DNA of 6,037 nucleotides from Paludibacter sp. Its GTDB lineage: Bacteria; Bacteroidota; Bacteroidia; Bacteroidales; Paludibacteraceae. Below the pieces are notes generated by a model. It was not told where the DNA came from and did not search any database. It saw only the letters and a list, made by a program, of their open reading frames with translations. The DNA lies in the NCBI GenBank assembly GCA_028748945.1, contig JAQTOL010000213.1, forward strand, positions 1 through 6,037. The letters run 5' to 3'. Below are positions 1-5,914 of the stretch, piece by piece; position 1 is the first letter of the stretch, and each line of letters opens with the position of its first letter. A program made the translations under genes and the position numbers.

Positions 1-1924
1 CTGCACCGTATGAACGAATCTTTCGGGCTTTGTTCAGAAAATCTTCTTCGCCCTCCTTCAAACTGATTGAATTGACAATACATTTTCCCTGCAGGCATTT
101 CAATCCTGCTTCTATCACTTCCCATTTCGAAGAGTCAATCATAATGGGAACACGCATAATTTCAGGCTCCGAAGCCACGTAATGCAAGAAAGTCACCATT
201 TCTTCTTTTGATTCCAACATGGCATCATCCATATTGATATCAATAATTTGTGCACCATCTTCCACTTGTTTTCGAGCAATGCTTAAAGCTTCCTCGTATT
301 TTTTCGCGTTTATTAAACGAAGAAAAGCCTTTGAGCCTGCTACATTGCATCGTTCACCTATATTGACGAATAAGGACCTCACCCCCAACCCCTCTCCTAG
401 AGGAGAGGGGAGCAGTTCATTTGTTTCTGAATTATTGTTTCGTTTTTGTGATGGTAAGCTATCAAGTTCAGCTTTAATTTTTTTTGCAACATTGTAAGGG
501 TTCTCAAGAACTTCTTCATTTGTAAAACGAATAACGTAAAATCCATTCGAGTTTAAAACTTCTGTTCTAAATTTATCATGTTCACGCTGTTCTATGGTTG
601 AATGAATTCCTCCATCGACTTCAATTATTGCTTTTTTCTCAATGCAAATAAAATCAGCAATATATCCAGTTACAATATGTTGTCTGCGAATTTTATATCC
701 TATCTTTTTATTACGAATACATTCCCACAAAGTATCTTCTGCTTTTGTAGGATTATGACGCATTTCTTTAGCTTTGTCAATCAATAAGTTCCAAGAAACA
801 GGATCCGTTGTAAAGTTGGCATGTTCGAATTCTTCTGTCCAGTCTGTAACAATGCCCCTCTCCTTAAGGAGAGGGGTTAGGGGTGAGGTGATCTCTAAAA
901 GCTCAAGTCCGCTTAGTAACAGGCTTGTACTTTTCTCTTTCCTTTTTCTTACTTCAGCGCTTTCAATCAAAACACCATAGGCTGCAATATGATCCGGTGT
1001 AGTTCCACAGCATCCACCAATAATATTGATCAACTGTTCGTCAAAATATTCTTTTACCTGAACGGCCATCATCTCGGGCGATTCATCGTATTCTCCAAAC
1101 TGATTGGGTAAACCTGCATTTGGATAGGCACTGACATACCAGGGTGAGTGGGCACAAATTTCTTGTAAATAGGGTTTTAAGTCCTTTGCACCAAACGAGC
1201 AATTCAAACCAACAGACAATAAACTGGCATGGGAAATGGAAGCCAGGAAAGCACGAATGGTTTGCCCGGATAAAGTACGTCCGCTTTTATCGGCTACGGT
1301 TGCGGAAAGCATTATTTCAACCCTTTTGCCGAGTTCAGTCATGGCTTCTTCAGCAGCAAAAATAGCAGCTTTGGCATTTAATGTATCGAAAATCGTTTCG
1401 ATCAGCAAAGCATCCACTCCACCTTCTATCAATGCCAGAATTTGTTCTTTGTAAGCCGTCACCAAATCATCAAAACTCACCGCACGGTAAGCCGGATTAT
1501 TTACATCGGGCGACATGGATGCCGTTTTATTGGTAGGGCCAACAGCACCGGCAACAAAGCGGGGTTTTGCCGGATTCTTTGCCGTAAATTCATCGGCTGC
1601 CTTTCTGGCCAATCGTGCGCCTTCGAGATTAATTTCACGAACGAGAGAACCCATTCCGTAATCTTCCATCGAAACGACTTGGGCATTGAAAGTATTTGTC
1701 TCAATGATATCAGCCCCTGCCGCAAGATATTCATTGTGAATAGAGAGAATAATGTCCGGTTGTGTAAGTATCAATAAGTCATTATTGCCTTTAACAAGGC
1801 TGTCCCAGTTGGCAAATCGCTCACCGCGATAATCTTTCTCGGTGAGTTTATGGCGTTGTATCATGGTTCCCATCGCACCATCAAGGATCAAAATGCGATG
1901 TTCTAATTCAGTTCTTAGTGTCAT
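1..1924 (-). CDS. metH: Cobalamin-dependent methionine synthase, N-terminal part, with an in-frame DUF559 nuclease domain inserted (3' end off-window)
   Basis: MetH transfers the methyl group of methyl-tetrahydrofolate via cobalamin to homocysteine, making methionine in the cytoplasm. The window holds 641 codons from ATG at 1924 and the frame never closes. Residues 1-~325 are the homocysteine-binding barrel: [10 protein letters not shown] near residue 14, [19 protein letters not shown], and the zinc ligands Cys242 (LNCSFG) and Cys305/Cys306 (GGCCGTTP). These sit close to Cys247/310/311 of E. coli MetH. The linker motif SGLELLEI ends at about residue 345. Residues 346-516 are foreign (see the cassette). 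Residue 517 resumes with [15 protein letters not shown] and runs through the start of the pterin-binding domain, including [27 protein letters not shown] and [10 protein letters not shown]. The cobalamin-binding and reactivation modules should lie beyond the left edge. The start is supported by homology and by a -7 box 20 nt upstream. No Shine-Dalgarno sequence is visible. Identity is very secure; activity with the insert is inferred only from the intact frame and residues. Confidence 0.96.
   Translation of the reverse strand, partial: MTLRTELEHRILILDGAMGTMIQRHKLTEKDYRGERFANWDSLVKGNNDLLILTQPDIILSIHNEYLAAGADIIETNTFNAQVVSMEDYGMGSLVREINLEGARLARKAADEFTAKNPAKPRFVAGAVGPTNKTASMSPDVNNPAYRAVSFDDLVTAYKEQILALIEGGVDALLIETIFDTLNAKAAIFAAEEAMTELGKRVEIMLSATVADKSGRTLSGQTIRAFLASISHASLLSVGLNCSFGAKDLKPYLQEICAHSPWYVSAYPNAGLPNQFGEYDESPEMMAVQVKEYFDEQLINIIGGCCGTTPDHIAAYGVLIESAEVRKRKEKSTSLLLSGLELLEITSPLTPLLKERGIVTDWTEEFEHANFTTDPVSWNLLIDKAKEMRHNPTKAEDTLWECIRNKKIGYKIRRQHIVTGYIADFICIEKKAIIEVDGGIHSTIEQREHDKFRTEVLNSNGFYVIRFTNEEVLENPYNVAKKIKAELDSLPSQKRNNNSETNELLPSPLGEGLGVRSLFVNIGERCNVAGSKAFLRLINAKKYEEALSIARKQVEDGAQIIDINMDDAMLESKEEMVTFLHYVASEPEIMRVPIMIDSSKWEVIEAGLKCLQGKCIVNSISLKEGEEDFLNKARKIRSYGA
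376..410 (+). repeat. Left terminal inverted repeat of the DUF559 cassette, with internal palindrome
   Basis: This 35-bp repeat begins ACCTCACCCC and contains arms CCCCTCTCCT and AGGAGAGGGG separated by AG (389-410). It matches the reverse complement of 855-889 at 32 of 35 positions. The three differences lie at 386 and at the two centre bases. On the metH strand it is translated as roughly [12 protein letters not shown], linking the nuclease domain to the pterin-binding module. Peptides of this kind ([11 protein letters not shown] on the other strand) are often seen in bacterial protein predictions wherever such palindromes are over-translated. Confidence 0.93.
455..787 (-). other. DUF559 endonuclease-like domain (residues ~380-490 of the MetH fusion)
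   Basis: Seen in order: [20 protein letters not shown] (residues 385-403), [20 protein letters not shown] (408-427), IIEVDGGIH (433-441), [20 protein letters not shown] (445-464) and [12 protein letters not shown] (465-476). This is the classic layout of DUF559, a small domain related to very-short-patch-repair (Vsr) endonucleases and placed in the PD-(D/E)XK fold. Candidate metal or catalytic residues are all present: Glu396, Asp424 and Glu435/Asp437 of the EVDG motif. Domain length (~110 residues) is normal and nothing looks degraded. DUF559 proteins are usually free-standing; here the domain is fused on both sides. No substrate or cleavage site can be read from sequence. The only internal ATG (codon 388) would remove part of the first helix, so separate expression from within seems unlikely. 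Confidence 0.9.
855..889 (+). repeat. Right terminal inverted repeat of the DUF559 cassette, with perfect internal palindrome
   Basis: This is the mirror copy of 376-410. Positions 855-876 form a perfect 22-bp palindrome with arms CCCCTCTCCTT and AAGGAGAGGGG, followed by TTAGGGGTGAGGT. On the metH strand it reads [11 protein letters not shown] and links the homocysteine module to the nuclease domain. In the other two frames of that strand this copy contains TAA stops, so only the phase actually used keeps metH open. Confidence 0.93.
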
Positions 1925-1944
1925 TGTTTTTTTGTTTTGAGATG

Positions 1945-1952
1945 CAAAGATA
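1945..1952 (-). promoter_or_regulatory. Putative metH promoter -7 box (TATCTTTG)
   Basis: On the minus strand TATCTTTG matches the Bacteroidota -7 consensus TAnnTTTG and ends 20 nt before the metH ATG, leaving a very short leader. No TTG is found at the expected -33 distance, where the heptamer repeats lie instead. There is no room for a SAM or cobalamin riboswitch in such a leader. It is supported by motif and position only. Confidence 0.55.
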
Positions 1953-1961
1953 ATGATAATC

Positions 1962-1995
1962 AATTCATAATTTATAATTCATAATTCATAATTTT
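1962..1995 (+). repeat. 7-bp tandem repeat array (AATTCAT units) upstream of metH
   Basis: Four consecutive heptamers run from 1962 to 1989: AATTCAT, AATTTAT, AATTCAT, AATTCAT, followed by AATTTT. The array covers the area where the -33 element of metH would be expected. The reverse-complement unit, ATGAATT, recurs at 2083-2110 on the other side of the gpmI terminator. No function is known to me. Confidence 0.75.
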
Positions 1996-2040
1996 GAAAT
2001 TAATACAGATTATTAGCCTTTTAGGTTTGAAATATTAATT

Positions 2041-2076
2041 AAAAAAAAGACGCTGCAGAAAAATCTACAGCGTCTT
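2041..2076 (-). terminator. Intrinsic terminator of gpmI
   Basis: Arms AAGACGCTG (2047-2055) and CAGCGTCTT (2068-2076) form a 9-bp GC-containing stem that continues as AG/CT after one mismatch. On the minus strand the stem is followed directly by a run of eight T (2048-2041). It lies about 24 bp after the gpmI stop codon, so it ends gpmI transcription before metH. The two same-strand genes are therefore separate units. Confidence 0.88.
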
Positions 2077-2082
2077 AATTGT

Positions 2083-2110
2083 GCATTAAGCATTATGCAT
2101 TATGAATTAA
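2083..2110 (+). repeat. 7-bp tandem repeat array overlapping the gpmI stop codon
   Basis: Heptamers GCATTAA, GCATTAT, GCATTAT and GAATTAA run back to back. This is the same unit family as at 1962-1995, in the opposite orientation. An exact 10-bp copy of the inverse of AATTCATAAT occurs at 2099-2108. The last codons and the stop of gpmI (on the minus strand AAT TCA TAA) lie inside the array. Confidence 0.7.
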
Positions 2111-3629
2111 TAATAAGTCCGTGTCCGGTCATTTCTTTTGGTTGTTCAATATCCAGAATCTGACAAATAGAAGGAGCTACATCAGCCAGAATGCCGTTTA
2201 CAACTTTTGCATTCTTATTTGCAGTAACATAAATAAATGGAACAGGGTTCAATGAATGTGCTGTATTTGCTGAGCCATCAGCATTTTCTGAGTAATCGGC
2301 ATTTCCGTGGTCGGCGATGATAATAACCTCGTAATCGTTGGCTTTAGCTGTTTCTACCACTTCTTTTACACAATTGTCAACTGTAATAACCGCTTTTTGA
2401 ATAGCTTCATAAATACCGGTATGTCCAACCATATCGCCGTTTGCAAAGTTCAGTGCAATGAAATCAAATTTCTTTGTATTCAATGCTGCAACTAATTTAT
2501 CAGCCACTTCCGGTGCACTCATTTCCGGTTGAAGATCGTAAGTTGCTACTTTTGGCGATGCAACTAGAATTCTTTCTTCACCATCAAATTCGCTTTCGCG
2601 ACCTCCCGAGAAAAAGAATGTAACATGTGCAAACTTCTCCGTTTCGGCTATTCGCAATTGTTTCATTCCCAGGCTTGAAATATATTCGCCGAGTGTATTC
2701 TGAACATTGTCTTTATCGAACAAAATATGCAATCCTTTATATGAGGAATCATAAGGAGTCATGCAATAATATTCCAACGGAATGGTATGCATTCCCTCTT
2801 CGGGCATATCTGTCTGGGTAAGAACCACCGTTAATTCCTTAGCGCGGTCATTGCGATAATTGAAGAAAATAATCACATCTCCGGCTTCAATAGTTGCCAG
2901 GGGTTTCCCTGTAGCATCCACTGCAACAATCGGGTTGATAAATTCGTCGGTTACTCCAGCATCATACGAAGTTTGCATGGAAGCAACTAAATCGGTTGAC
3001 GTTTCACCAATTCCATTTACCAATAAATCGTACGATTTTTTTACACGATCCCAACGTTTGTCACGATCCATAGCATAATAACGACCGATAATCGAAGCTA
3101 TTTTGGTATTTGTTTTTGCTGTATGTGCCGCTAATTGTTCGATAAATCCTTTCCCGCTGCGTGGATCCGTATCGCGACCATCCATAAAGCAATGAACAAA
3201 AGCATCTTCTACACCATATTCTTTGGCAATATCACACAATTTAAATAAATGATCCAATGAACTGTGAACACCTCCATCTGAAACCAGCCCTAAAAAATGA
3301 ATTTTCTTTTTATTCTCACGGGCATAAGAATATGCACTGATGATACCCGGGTTTTTCATGATGCTGTTATCCCTACAGGCAATATTGATTTTTACCAGAT
3401 CCTGATAAACTACACGTCCGGCACCGATGTTTAAATGGCCTACTTCCGAGTTTCCCATTTGACCGTCAGGTAAACCGACATCTTCTCCTGATGCAAGTAG
3501 TTGAGAATTTGGATAATTAGCCAACAATGAATCCAGATAGGGTGTTGGAGTGCTGTAGATGACATCAGAATGGGAATGATTTCCAATTCCCCAGCCATCC
3601 AAAATCATTAGTAATGCTTTTTTGCTCAT
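2100..3629 (-). CDS. gpmI: 2,3-bisphosphoglycerate-independent phosphoglycerate mutase
   Basis: This enzyme interconverts 3- and 2-phosphoglycerate in glycolysis and gluconeogenesis in the cytoplasm, using two Mn2+ ions and a phosphoserine intermediate. The 509 residues are the normal family length. The alkaline-phosphatase-fold halves are visible: LMILDGWG with metal ligand Asp11, then the phosphorylated Ser61 in [15 protein letters not shown]. The inserted transferase domain follows, with SDGGVH (His122), DGRDTDP (Arg152/Asp153), [10 protein letters not shown] (Arg183, Arg189), [10 protein letters not shown] (Arg259, Arg262) and [15 protein letters not shown] (Lys332). The C-terminal metal ligands come last: [12 protein letters not shown] (Asp399, His403), IADHGNAD (Asp440, His441) and TAHS (His458). 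All key residues known from Geobacillus GpmI have counterparts. The ATG at 3629 gives the standard N-terminus [12 protein letters not shown]. It is transcribed divergently from lysO and has its own terminator. Confidence 0.98.
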   Translation of the reverse strand: MSKKALLMILDGWGIGNHSHSDVIYSTPTPYLDSLLANYPNSQLLASGEDVGLPDGQMGNSEVGHLNIGAGRVVYQDLVKINIACRDNSIMKNPGIISAYSYARENKKKIHFLGLVSDGGVHSSLDHLFKLCDIAKEYGVEDAFVHCFMDGRDTDPRSGKGFIEQLAAHTAKTNTKIASIIGRYYAMDRDKRWDRVKKSYDLLVNGIGETSTDLVASMQTSYDAGVTDEFINPIVAVDATGKPLATIEAGDVIIFFNYRNDRAKELTVVLTQTDMPEEGMHTIPLEYYCMTPYDSSYKGLHILFDKDNVQNTLGEYISSLGMKQLRIAETEKFAHVTFFFSGGRESEFDGEERILVASPKVATYDLQPEMSAPEVADKLVAALNTKKFDFIALNFANGDMVGHTGIYEAIQKAVITVDNCVKEVVETAKANDYEVIIIADHGNADYSENADGSANTAHSLNPVPFIYVTANKNAKVVNGILADVAPSICQILDIEQPKEMTGHGLIINS

Positions 3630-3685
3630 ATTATTTTGTGAATTAATTTTTTATCCTAAACTAATGCCTGAATTTTTTGAAGCCA

Positions 3686-3693
3686 CAAAATTA
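3686..3693 (-). promoter_or_regulatory. Putative gpmI promoter -7 box (TAATTTTG)
   Basis: The minus strand reads TAATTTTG, a match to TAnnTTTG, 56 nt upstream of the gpmI ATG. No clear TTG is present at the -33 distance, so the call rests on one box. The sequence between this box and the lysO promoter is AT-rich and shows no recognisable operator. Confidence 0.4.
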
Positions 3694-3751
3694 CTCATTT
3701 TTTACCATTTTACAGTGAATCAGGGAGCAGTTTTTTATGACTGTTATCACA

Positions 3752-3782
3752 TTGGCAGTTTAGCAGTTTTCCCTTATCTTTG
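3752..3782 (+). promoter_or_regulatory. Promoter of the lysO pair (TTG-N20-TATCTTTG)
   Basis: TTG at 3752-3754 and TATCTTTG at 3775-3782 are separated by 20 nt, close to the arrangement described for the primary sigma factor of Bacteroides. The box ends 22 nt before the ATG at 3805. The leader (CACTAAAAACCACAAATC before the ATG) has no Shine-Dalgarno sequence, as is usual in this phylum. Confidence 0.75.
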
Positions 3783-3804
3783 CATTCACTAAAAACCACA
3801 AATC

Positions 3805-4080
3805 ATGTTTATCGTCATTGGCTGTATGCTTGCCGGGATTATCGTTGGTTATTTTTTTCGCCAACGGAAAATACGTTCTATACATAAAATTATTTTGGCG
3901 CTCATCTGGCTTTTATTGTTTTTGCTTGGATTAGAAGTGGGTGCTAACGAAACAGTTGTCAGTCAGTTTGCCAAACTTGGTTTTGAAGCTTTTTTGTTGG
4001 CAGTGGGCGGAACATTTGGAAGCATTATTGCTGCCTGGTTGCTCTGGTTGTCCGTCCGAAATAAATCGATAAGCAAATGA
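3805..4080 (+). CDS. lysO: LysO-type lysine exporter, N-terminal half (separate subunit)
   Basis: The 91 residues contain three hydrophobic segments at about 1-17, 28-46 and 62-84, separated by a basic loop (RQRKIRSIHK). They correspond to the start of E. coli LysO (YbjE, DUF340), a single ~300-residue inner-membrane L-lysine exporter that also affects thialysine sensitivity. Here that protein is encoded as two genes: this one stops at TGA in the overlap ATGA, and the next begins there. The family link rests on size, membrane pattern, the conserved partner immediately downstream and the order matching the two parts of LysO. I cannot show motif-level conservation in this half. Acidic residues Glu44 and Glu49 next to the second segment (LGLEVGANE) are candidates for ion or substrate coupling, by inference only. 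Confidence 0.8.
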   Translation: MFIVIGCMLAGIIVGYFFRQRKIRSIHKIILALIWLLLFLLGLEVGANETVVSQFAKLGFEAFLLAVGGTFGSIIAAWLLWLSVRNKSISK

Positions 4081-4682
4081 AAGGGAGTCTGATTATACTT
4101 TCGTTTTTTGCCACCGGACTACTTCTTGGTATTTTCCGCTTGTTTCCTGCTGATATTCTACATTATAATACCAGCTTTTATGTGTTGTGTGCGCTAATGT
4201 TTTCGGTTGGAATCAGCATTGGGAACGATCCGAACTCATTCCGGCAGTTTCGAAGTTTAAATCCAAGGCTCATTTTTTTGCCGCTTATGACTATATTGGG
4301 AACGTGGCTGGGCGTGATTGCAGTCGGTTTTTTTCTGAATGACCGCAGTTTAGCCGATTGTCTGGCTGTTGGTTCCGGTTTTGGATACTATTCGCTATCC
4401 AGTATCCTGATAACACAATACAAGGGAGTTGAATTAGGAACTATTGCACTCCTTTCGAATATTATGCGTGAAGTTATAACGCTGCTTTTTGCTCCGTGGA
4501 TGCTGAAGTATTTTGGCAAACTGGCTCCCATTTCTGCGGGAGGAGCAACCACCATGGATACTACTTTTCCGGTGATCGTCCGAAATTCAGGAAAAGAATT
4601 TGCCGTTGTCTCCATTTATCAGGGATTTGTTATGGATTTTTCCGTTCCATTTCTGGTAACTTTTTTCTGCAGTTTAAAATAA
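4077..4682 (+). CDS. lysO: LysO-type lysine exporter, C-terminal half
   Basis: This 201-residue inner-membrane protein has about five or six hydrophobic segments. It aligns by eye with the C-terminal two thirds of E. coli LysO: GSGFGYYSLSSILI (99-112; E. coli has ASGFGWYSLSGILL), the MRE motif at 130-132 (E. coli ARE) followed by a hydrophobic run ending in P, and GGATTMDTTFPVIVR (155-169; E. coli CGATSMDFTLPVLQR). The family exports L-lysine. The ATG lies in the ATGA overlap with the previous gene, so the two halves are almost certainly co-translated and probably assemble into one exporter. They are in different frames, but each has a sensible terminus, so I read this as a natural two-gene arrangement. 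No clear terminator follows; the next gene has its own promoter. Confidence 0.92.
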   Translation: MKGSLIILSFFATGLLLGIFRLFPADILHYNTSFYVLCALMFSVGISIGNDPNSFRQFRSLNPRLIFLPLMTILGTWLGVIAVGFFLNDRSLADCLAVGSGFGYYSLSSILITQYKGVELGTIALLSNIMREVITLLFAPWMLKYFGKLAPISAGGATTMDTTFPVIVRNSGKEFAVVSIYQGFVMDFSVPFLVTFFCSLK

Positions 4683-4694
4683 AATACGATTTTA

Positions 4695-4725
4695 TTGTTA
4701 AGTTAAATGTAAATATATATCTTTG
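4695..4725 (+). promoter_or_regulatory. Promoter of the secreted-protein gene (TTG-N20-TATCTTTG)
   Basis: TTG at 4695-4697 and TATCTTTG at 4718-4725 are 20 nt apart, with the same box and spacing as the lysO promoter. The box ends 33 nt before the ATG at 4759. It also shows that an upstream TTG at 4723 is part of the promoter and is not the translation start. Confidence 0.7.
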
Positions 4726-4758
4726 ACCAATTATTTATATTTTAAAGATAAATTTCAT

Positions 4759-5844
4759 ATGAAACGTTTAATACTAATTTTGATCGCATTTTTTGTAATA
4801 GTTGTTTTAAAGGCACAAACAGATTTCAGGCCCGGTTATATTCTTAAAAATGAAAAAGATACCTTGTTTGGGGAAGTTGATTATCAAAATGATATTTCGC
4901 TCAGTAAAATCTGTTCGTATCGTGCAAGTTCAACCGATACTGTTCACCATTATTATCCGGGTCAAATTTTTGGTTTTCGCTTCAATGATAGTAAGTTCTT
5001 CATTTCAAAAATGGTTGATGGGAATGATGTTTTTTTGGAGTTTCTTATTAAAGGTAAATTTAATGTTTACTATTTGAAAAAAGGAATTGACAGTCATTAT
5101 TTTTTTGATAAAGAGAATGTCCCGTTAACCGAATTACCCTATTCTGAGGGGGTCAAAATGGAAAATAATGTAAAATACTCATATACATCAACGAATCACA
5201 TAGGATTGCTGACCTATTATATGCAGGATGCCCCAAAACTGGCAGATGAAATTCAAAGTATAAAGAAACCGGATCATAAAAACTTAATTAAGTTAGCAAC
5301 CGATTACCATTATGTCGTTTGTGATGGGGAGAAATGTATAACTTATGAGAAAAAAATACCGGCGTTTAAAATTAATCCTGAATTGGTTGGTGGATTATTT
5401 CTGGCAAATATATCAAATCCCGATAATCAATTAAATCTCTTCCAATTTGGTGTAGTTGGACATGTTTGGATGCCTCGTGTAGATGAAAGATATTATTTTA
5501 AAACAGGGTTGATTTTTCTAAGTGCTCCCGGAACTGGAATTATATCGCCATTTACGAAAATACCTTTCCAGTTCGAATATCAATATCCTAAAGGAATATT
5601 CAGACCCCGAATTGGATTTGGATTAAATTTTTATAATTTTTATATTGTAAATATGTTTTCAACTTTAACTGCTTCACCAGGATGTATGCTAAAATTGTCA
5701 AAAAATATTTATCTGACTTTGAATTACGATTTTGAATTGGCAATAAATTATAATGCTATTATGCCACTTGACAGATTTAGTACAGAACCGATATTTAGTA
5801 AGTTTACTGATAGTCTCTACGGCGGTCTATATTTTTCATTTTAA
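4759..5844 (+). CDS. Secreted protein with barrel-like C-terminal half, function unknown
   Basis: This 361-residue protein begins with a signal peptide (KR, then LILILIAFFVIVVL, probable cleavage near Ala19/Gln20), so it is exported. I do not recognise a characterised function. Residues ~24-200 are a soluble-looking part with the opening GYILKNEKDTLFGEV, a short DTVHHYYPGQIFGFRF stretch and a Cys188/Cys193 pair (CDGEKC). Residues ~205-361 show alternating polar and aromatic/hydrophobic strands (YYFKTGLIFLS, RPRIGFGLNFYNFYI, KNIYLTLNYDFELAI) and end in LYGGLYFSF. A terminal aromatic residue is typical of outer-membrane beta-barrels. Similar proteins of unknown role are, to my knowledge, common in Bacteroidota. 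The ATG at 4759 is chosen because it starts the signal peptide exactly. Only a few strands are seen, so an incomplete or oligomeric barrel is possible. Confidence 0.85.
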   Translation: MKRLILILIAFFVIVVLKAQTDFRPGYILKNEKDTLFGEVDYQNDISLSKICSYRASSTDTVHHYYPGQIFGFRFNDSKFFISKMVDGNDVFLEFLIKGKFNVYYLKKGIDSHYFFDKENVPLTELPYSEGVKMENNVKYSYTSTNHIGLLTYYMQDAPKLADEIQSIKKPDHKNLIKLATDYHYVVCDGEKCITYEKKIPAFKINPELVGGLFLANISNPDNQLNLFQFGVVGHVWMPRVDERYYFKTGLIFLSAPGTGIISPFTKIPFQFEYQYPKGIFRPRIGFGLNFYNFYIVNMFSTLTASPGCMLKLSKNIYLTLNYDFELAINYNAIMPLDRFSTEPIFSKFTDSLYGGLYFSF

Positions 5845-5855
5845 TTAATTATGGT

Positions 5856-5901
5856 TTATCAAAAAAAAGGATGCCATAAATGACATCCTTTTTTTTGATA
5901 A
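5856..5901. terminator. Bidirectional intrinsic terminator between convergent genes
   Basis: This is a perfect 18-bp stem: TTATC, eight A and GGATG (5856-5873) pair with CATCC, eight T and GATAA (5884-5901), around a 10-nt loop. The A8/T8 tracts lie within the stem and supply a U-run in either direction. It lies 11 bp after the stop of the secreted-protein gene and 13 bp after the stop of the convergent gene, so it can serve both. Confidence 0.9.
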
Positions 5902-5914
5902 TTTTAACCCGTAC

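Larger units (their letters stand above)
376..889 (-). mobile_element. ~513-bp palindrome-bounded DUF559 cassette inserted in frame in metH
   Basis: The cassette is delimited by 35-bp inverted repeats (376-410 and 855-889) and interrupts metH between SGLELLEIT and SLFVNIGER. In relatives such as E. coli these motifs are separated by only a few residues. Counting one shared terminal T/A as target DNA, the insert is 513 bp, exactly 171 codons, so the metH frame resumes correctly. It has no stop codon and no obvious start of its own on the metH strand, so translation depends on the host gene. The cargo is one DUF559 domain plus short tails. No transposase, no Hint/intein splicing blocks and no clear target-site duplication are visible. 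The exact edges are uncertain by 1-2 bp. Calling it mobile is an inference from the inverted repeats, the foreign domain and the interrupted conserved gene. Confidence 0.85.

Noticed and set aside
219..497. Plus-strand ORF of 92 residues containing [11 protein letters not shown]
   Set aside because: It is the antisense of metH and the cassette end; the peptide is simply the palindromic repeat translated on the other strand.
376..889. Intein or self-splicing intron in metH
   Set aside because: No Hint-type splice blocks (no Cys/Ser at the start junction with a terminal His-Asn), and no group I or II intron core could be recognised; the frame is also open from end to end.
376..889. Two similar repeats as a CRISPR-like array
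   Set aside because: Only two copies, inverted with respect to each other, with a coding domain of ~440 bp between them.
774..980. Plus-strand ORF of 68 residues containing [11 protein letters not shown]
   Set aside because: Same situation at the other cassette end; antisense to metH, with no start signals.
1925..1961. SAM or cobalamin riboswitch in the metH leader
   Set aside because: The leader after the -7 box is only ~20 nt and AT-rich; no conserved riboswitch elements can fit.
4060..4090. Frameshift joining the two lysO halves
   Set aside because: The ATGA overlap, proper termini of both parts and a combined length equal to the family favour a natural two-gene form; kept only as an alternative.
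4388..4615. Minus-strand ORF of 75 residues inside lysO
   Set aside because: Antisense shadow of a strongly conserved membrane protein; no promoter or homology visible.
4723..4758. TTG start at 4723 extending the secreted protein by 12 residues
   Set aside because: The TTG is part of the -7 box, and the extension would put polar residues before a perfect signal peptide that begins at ATG 4759.
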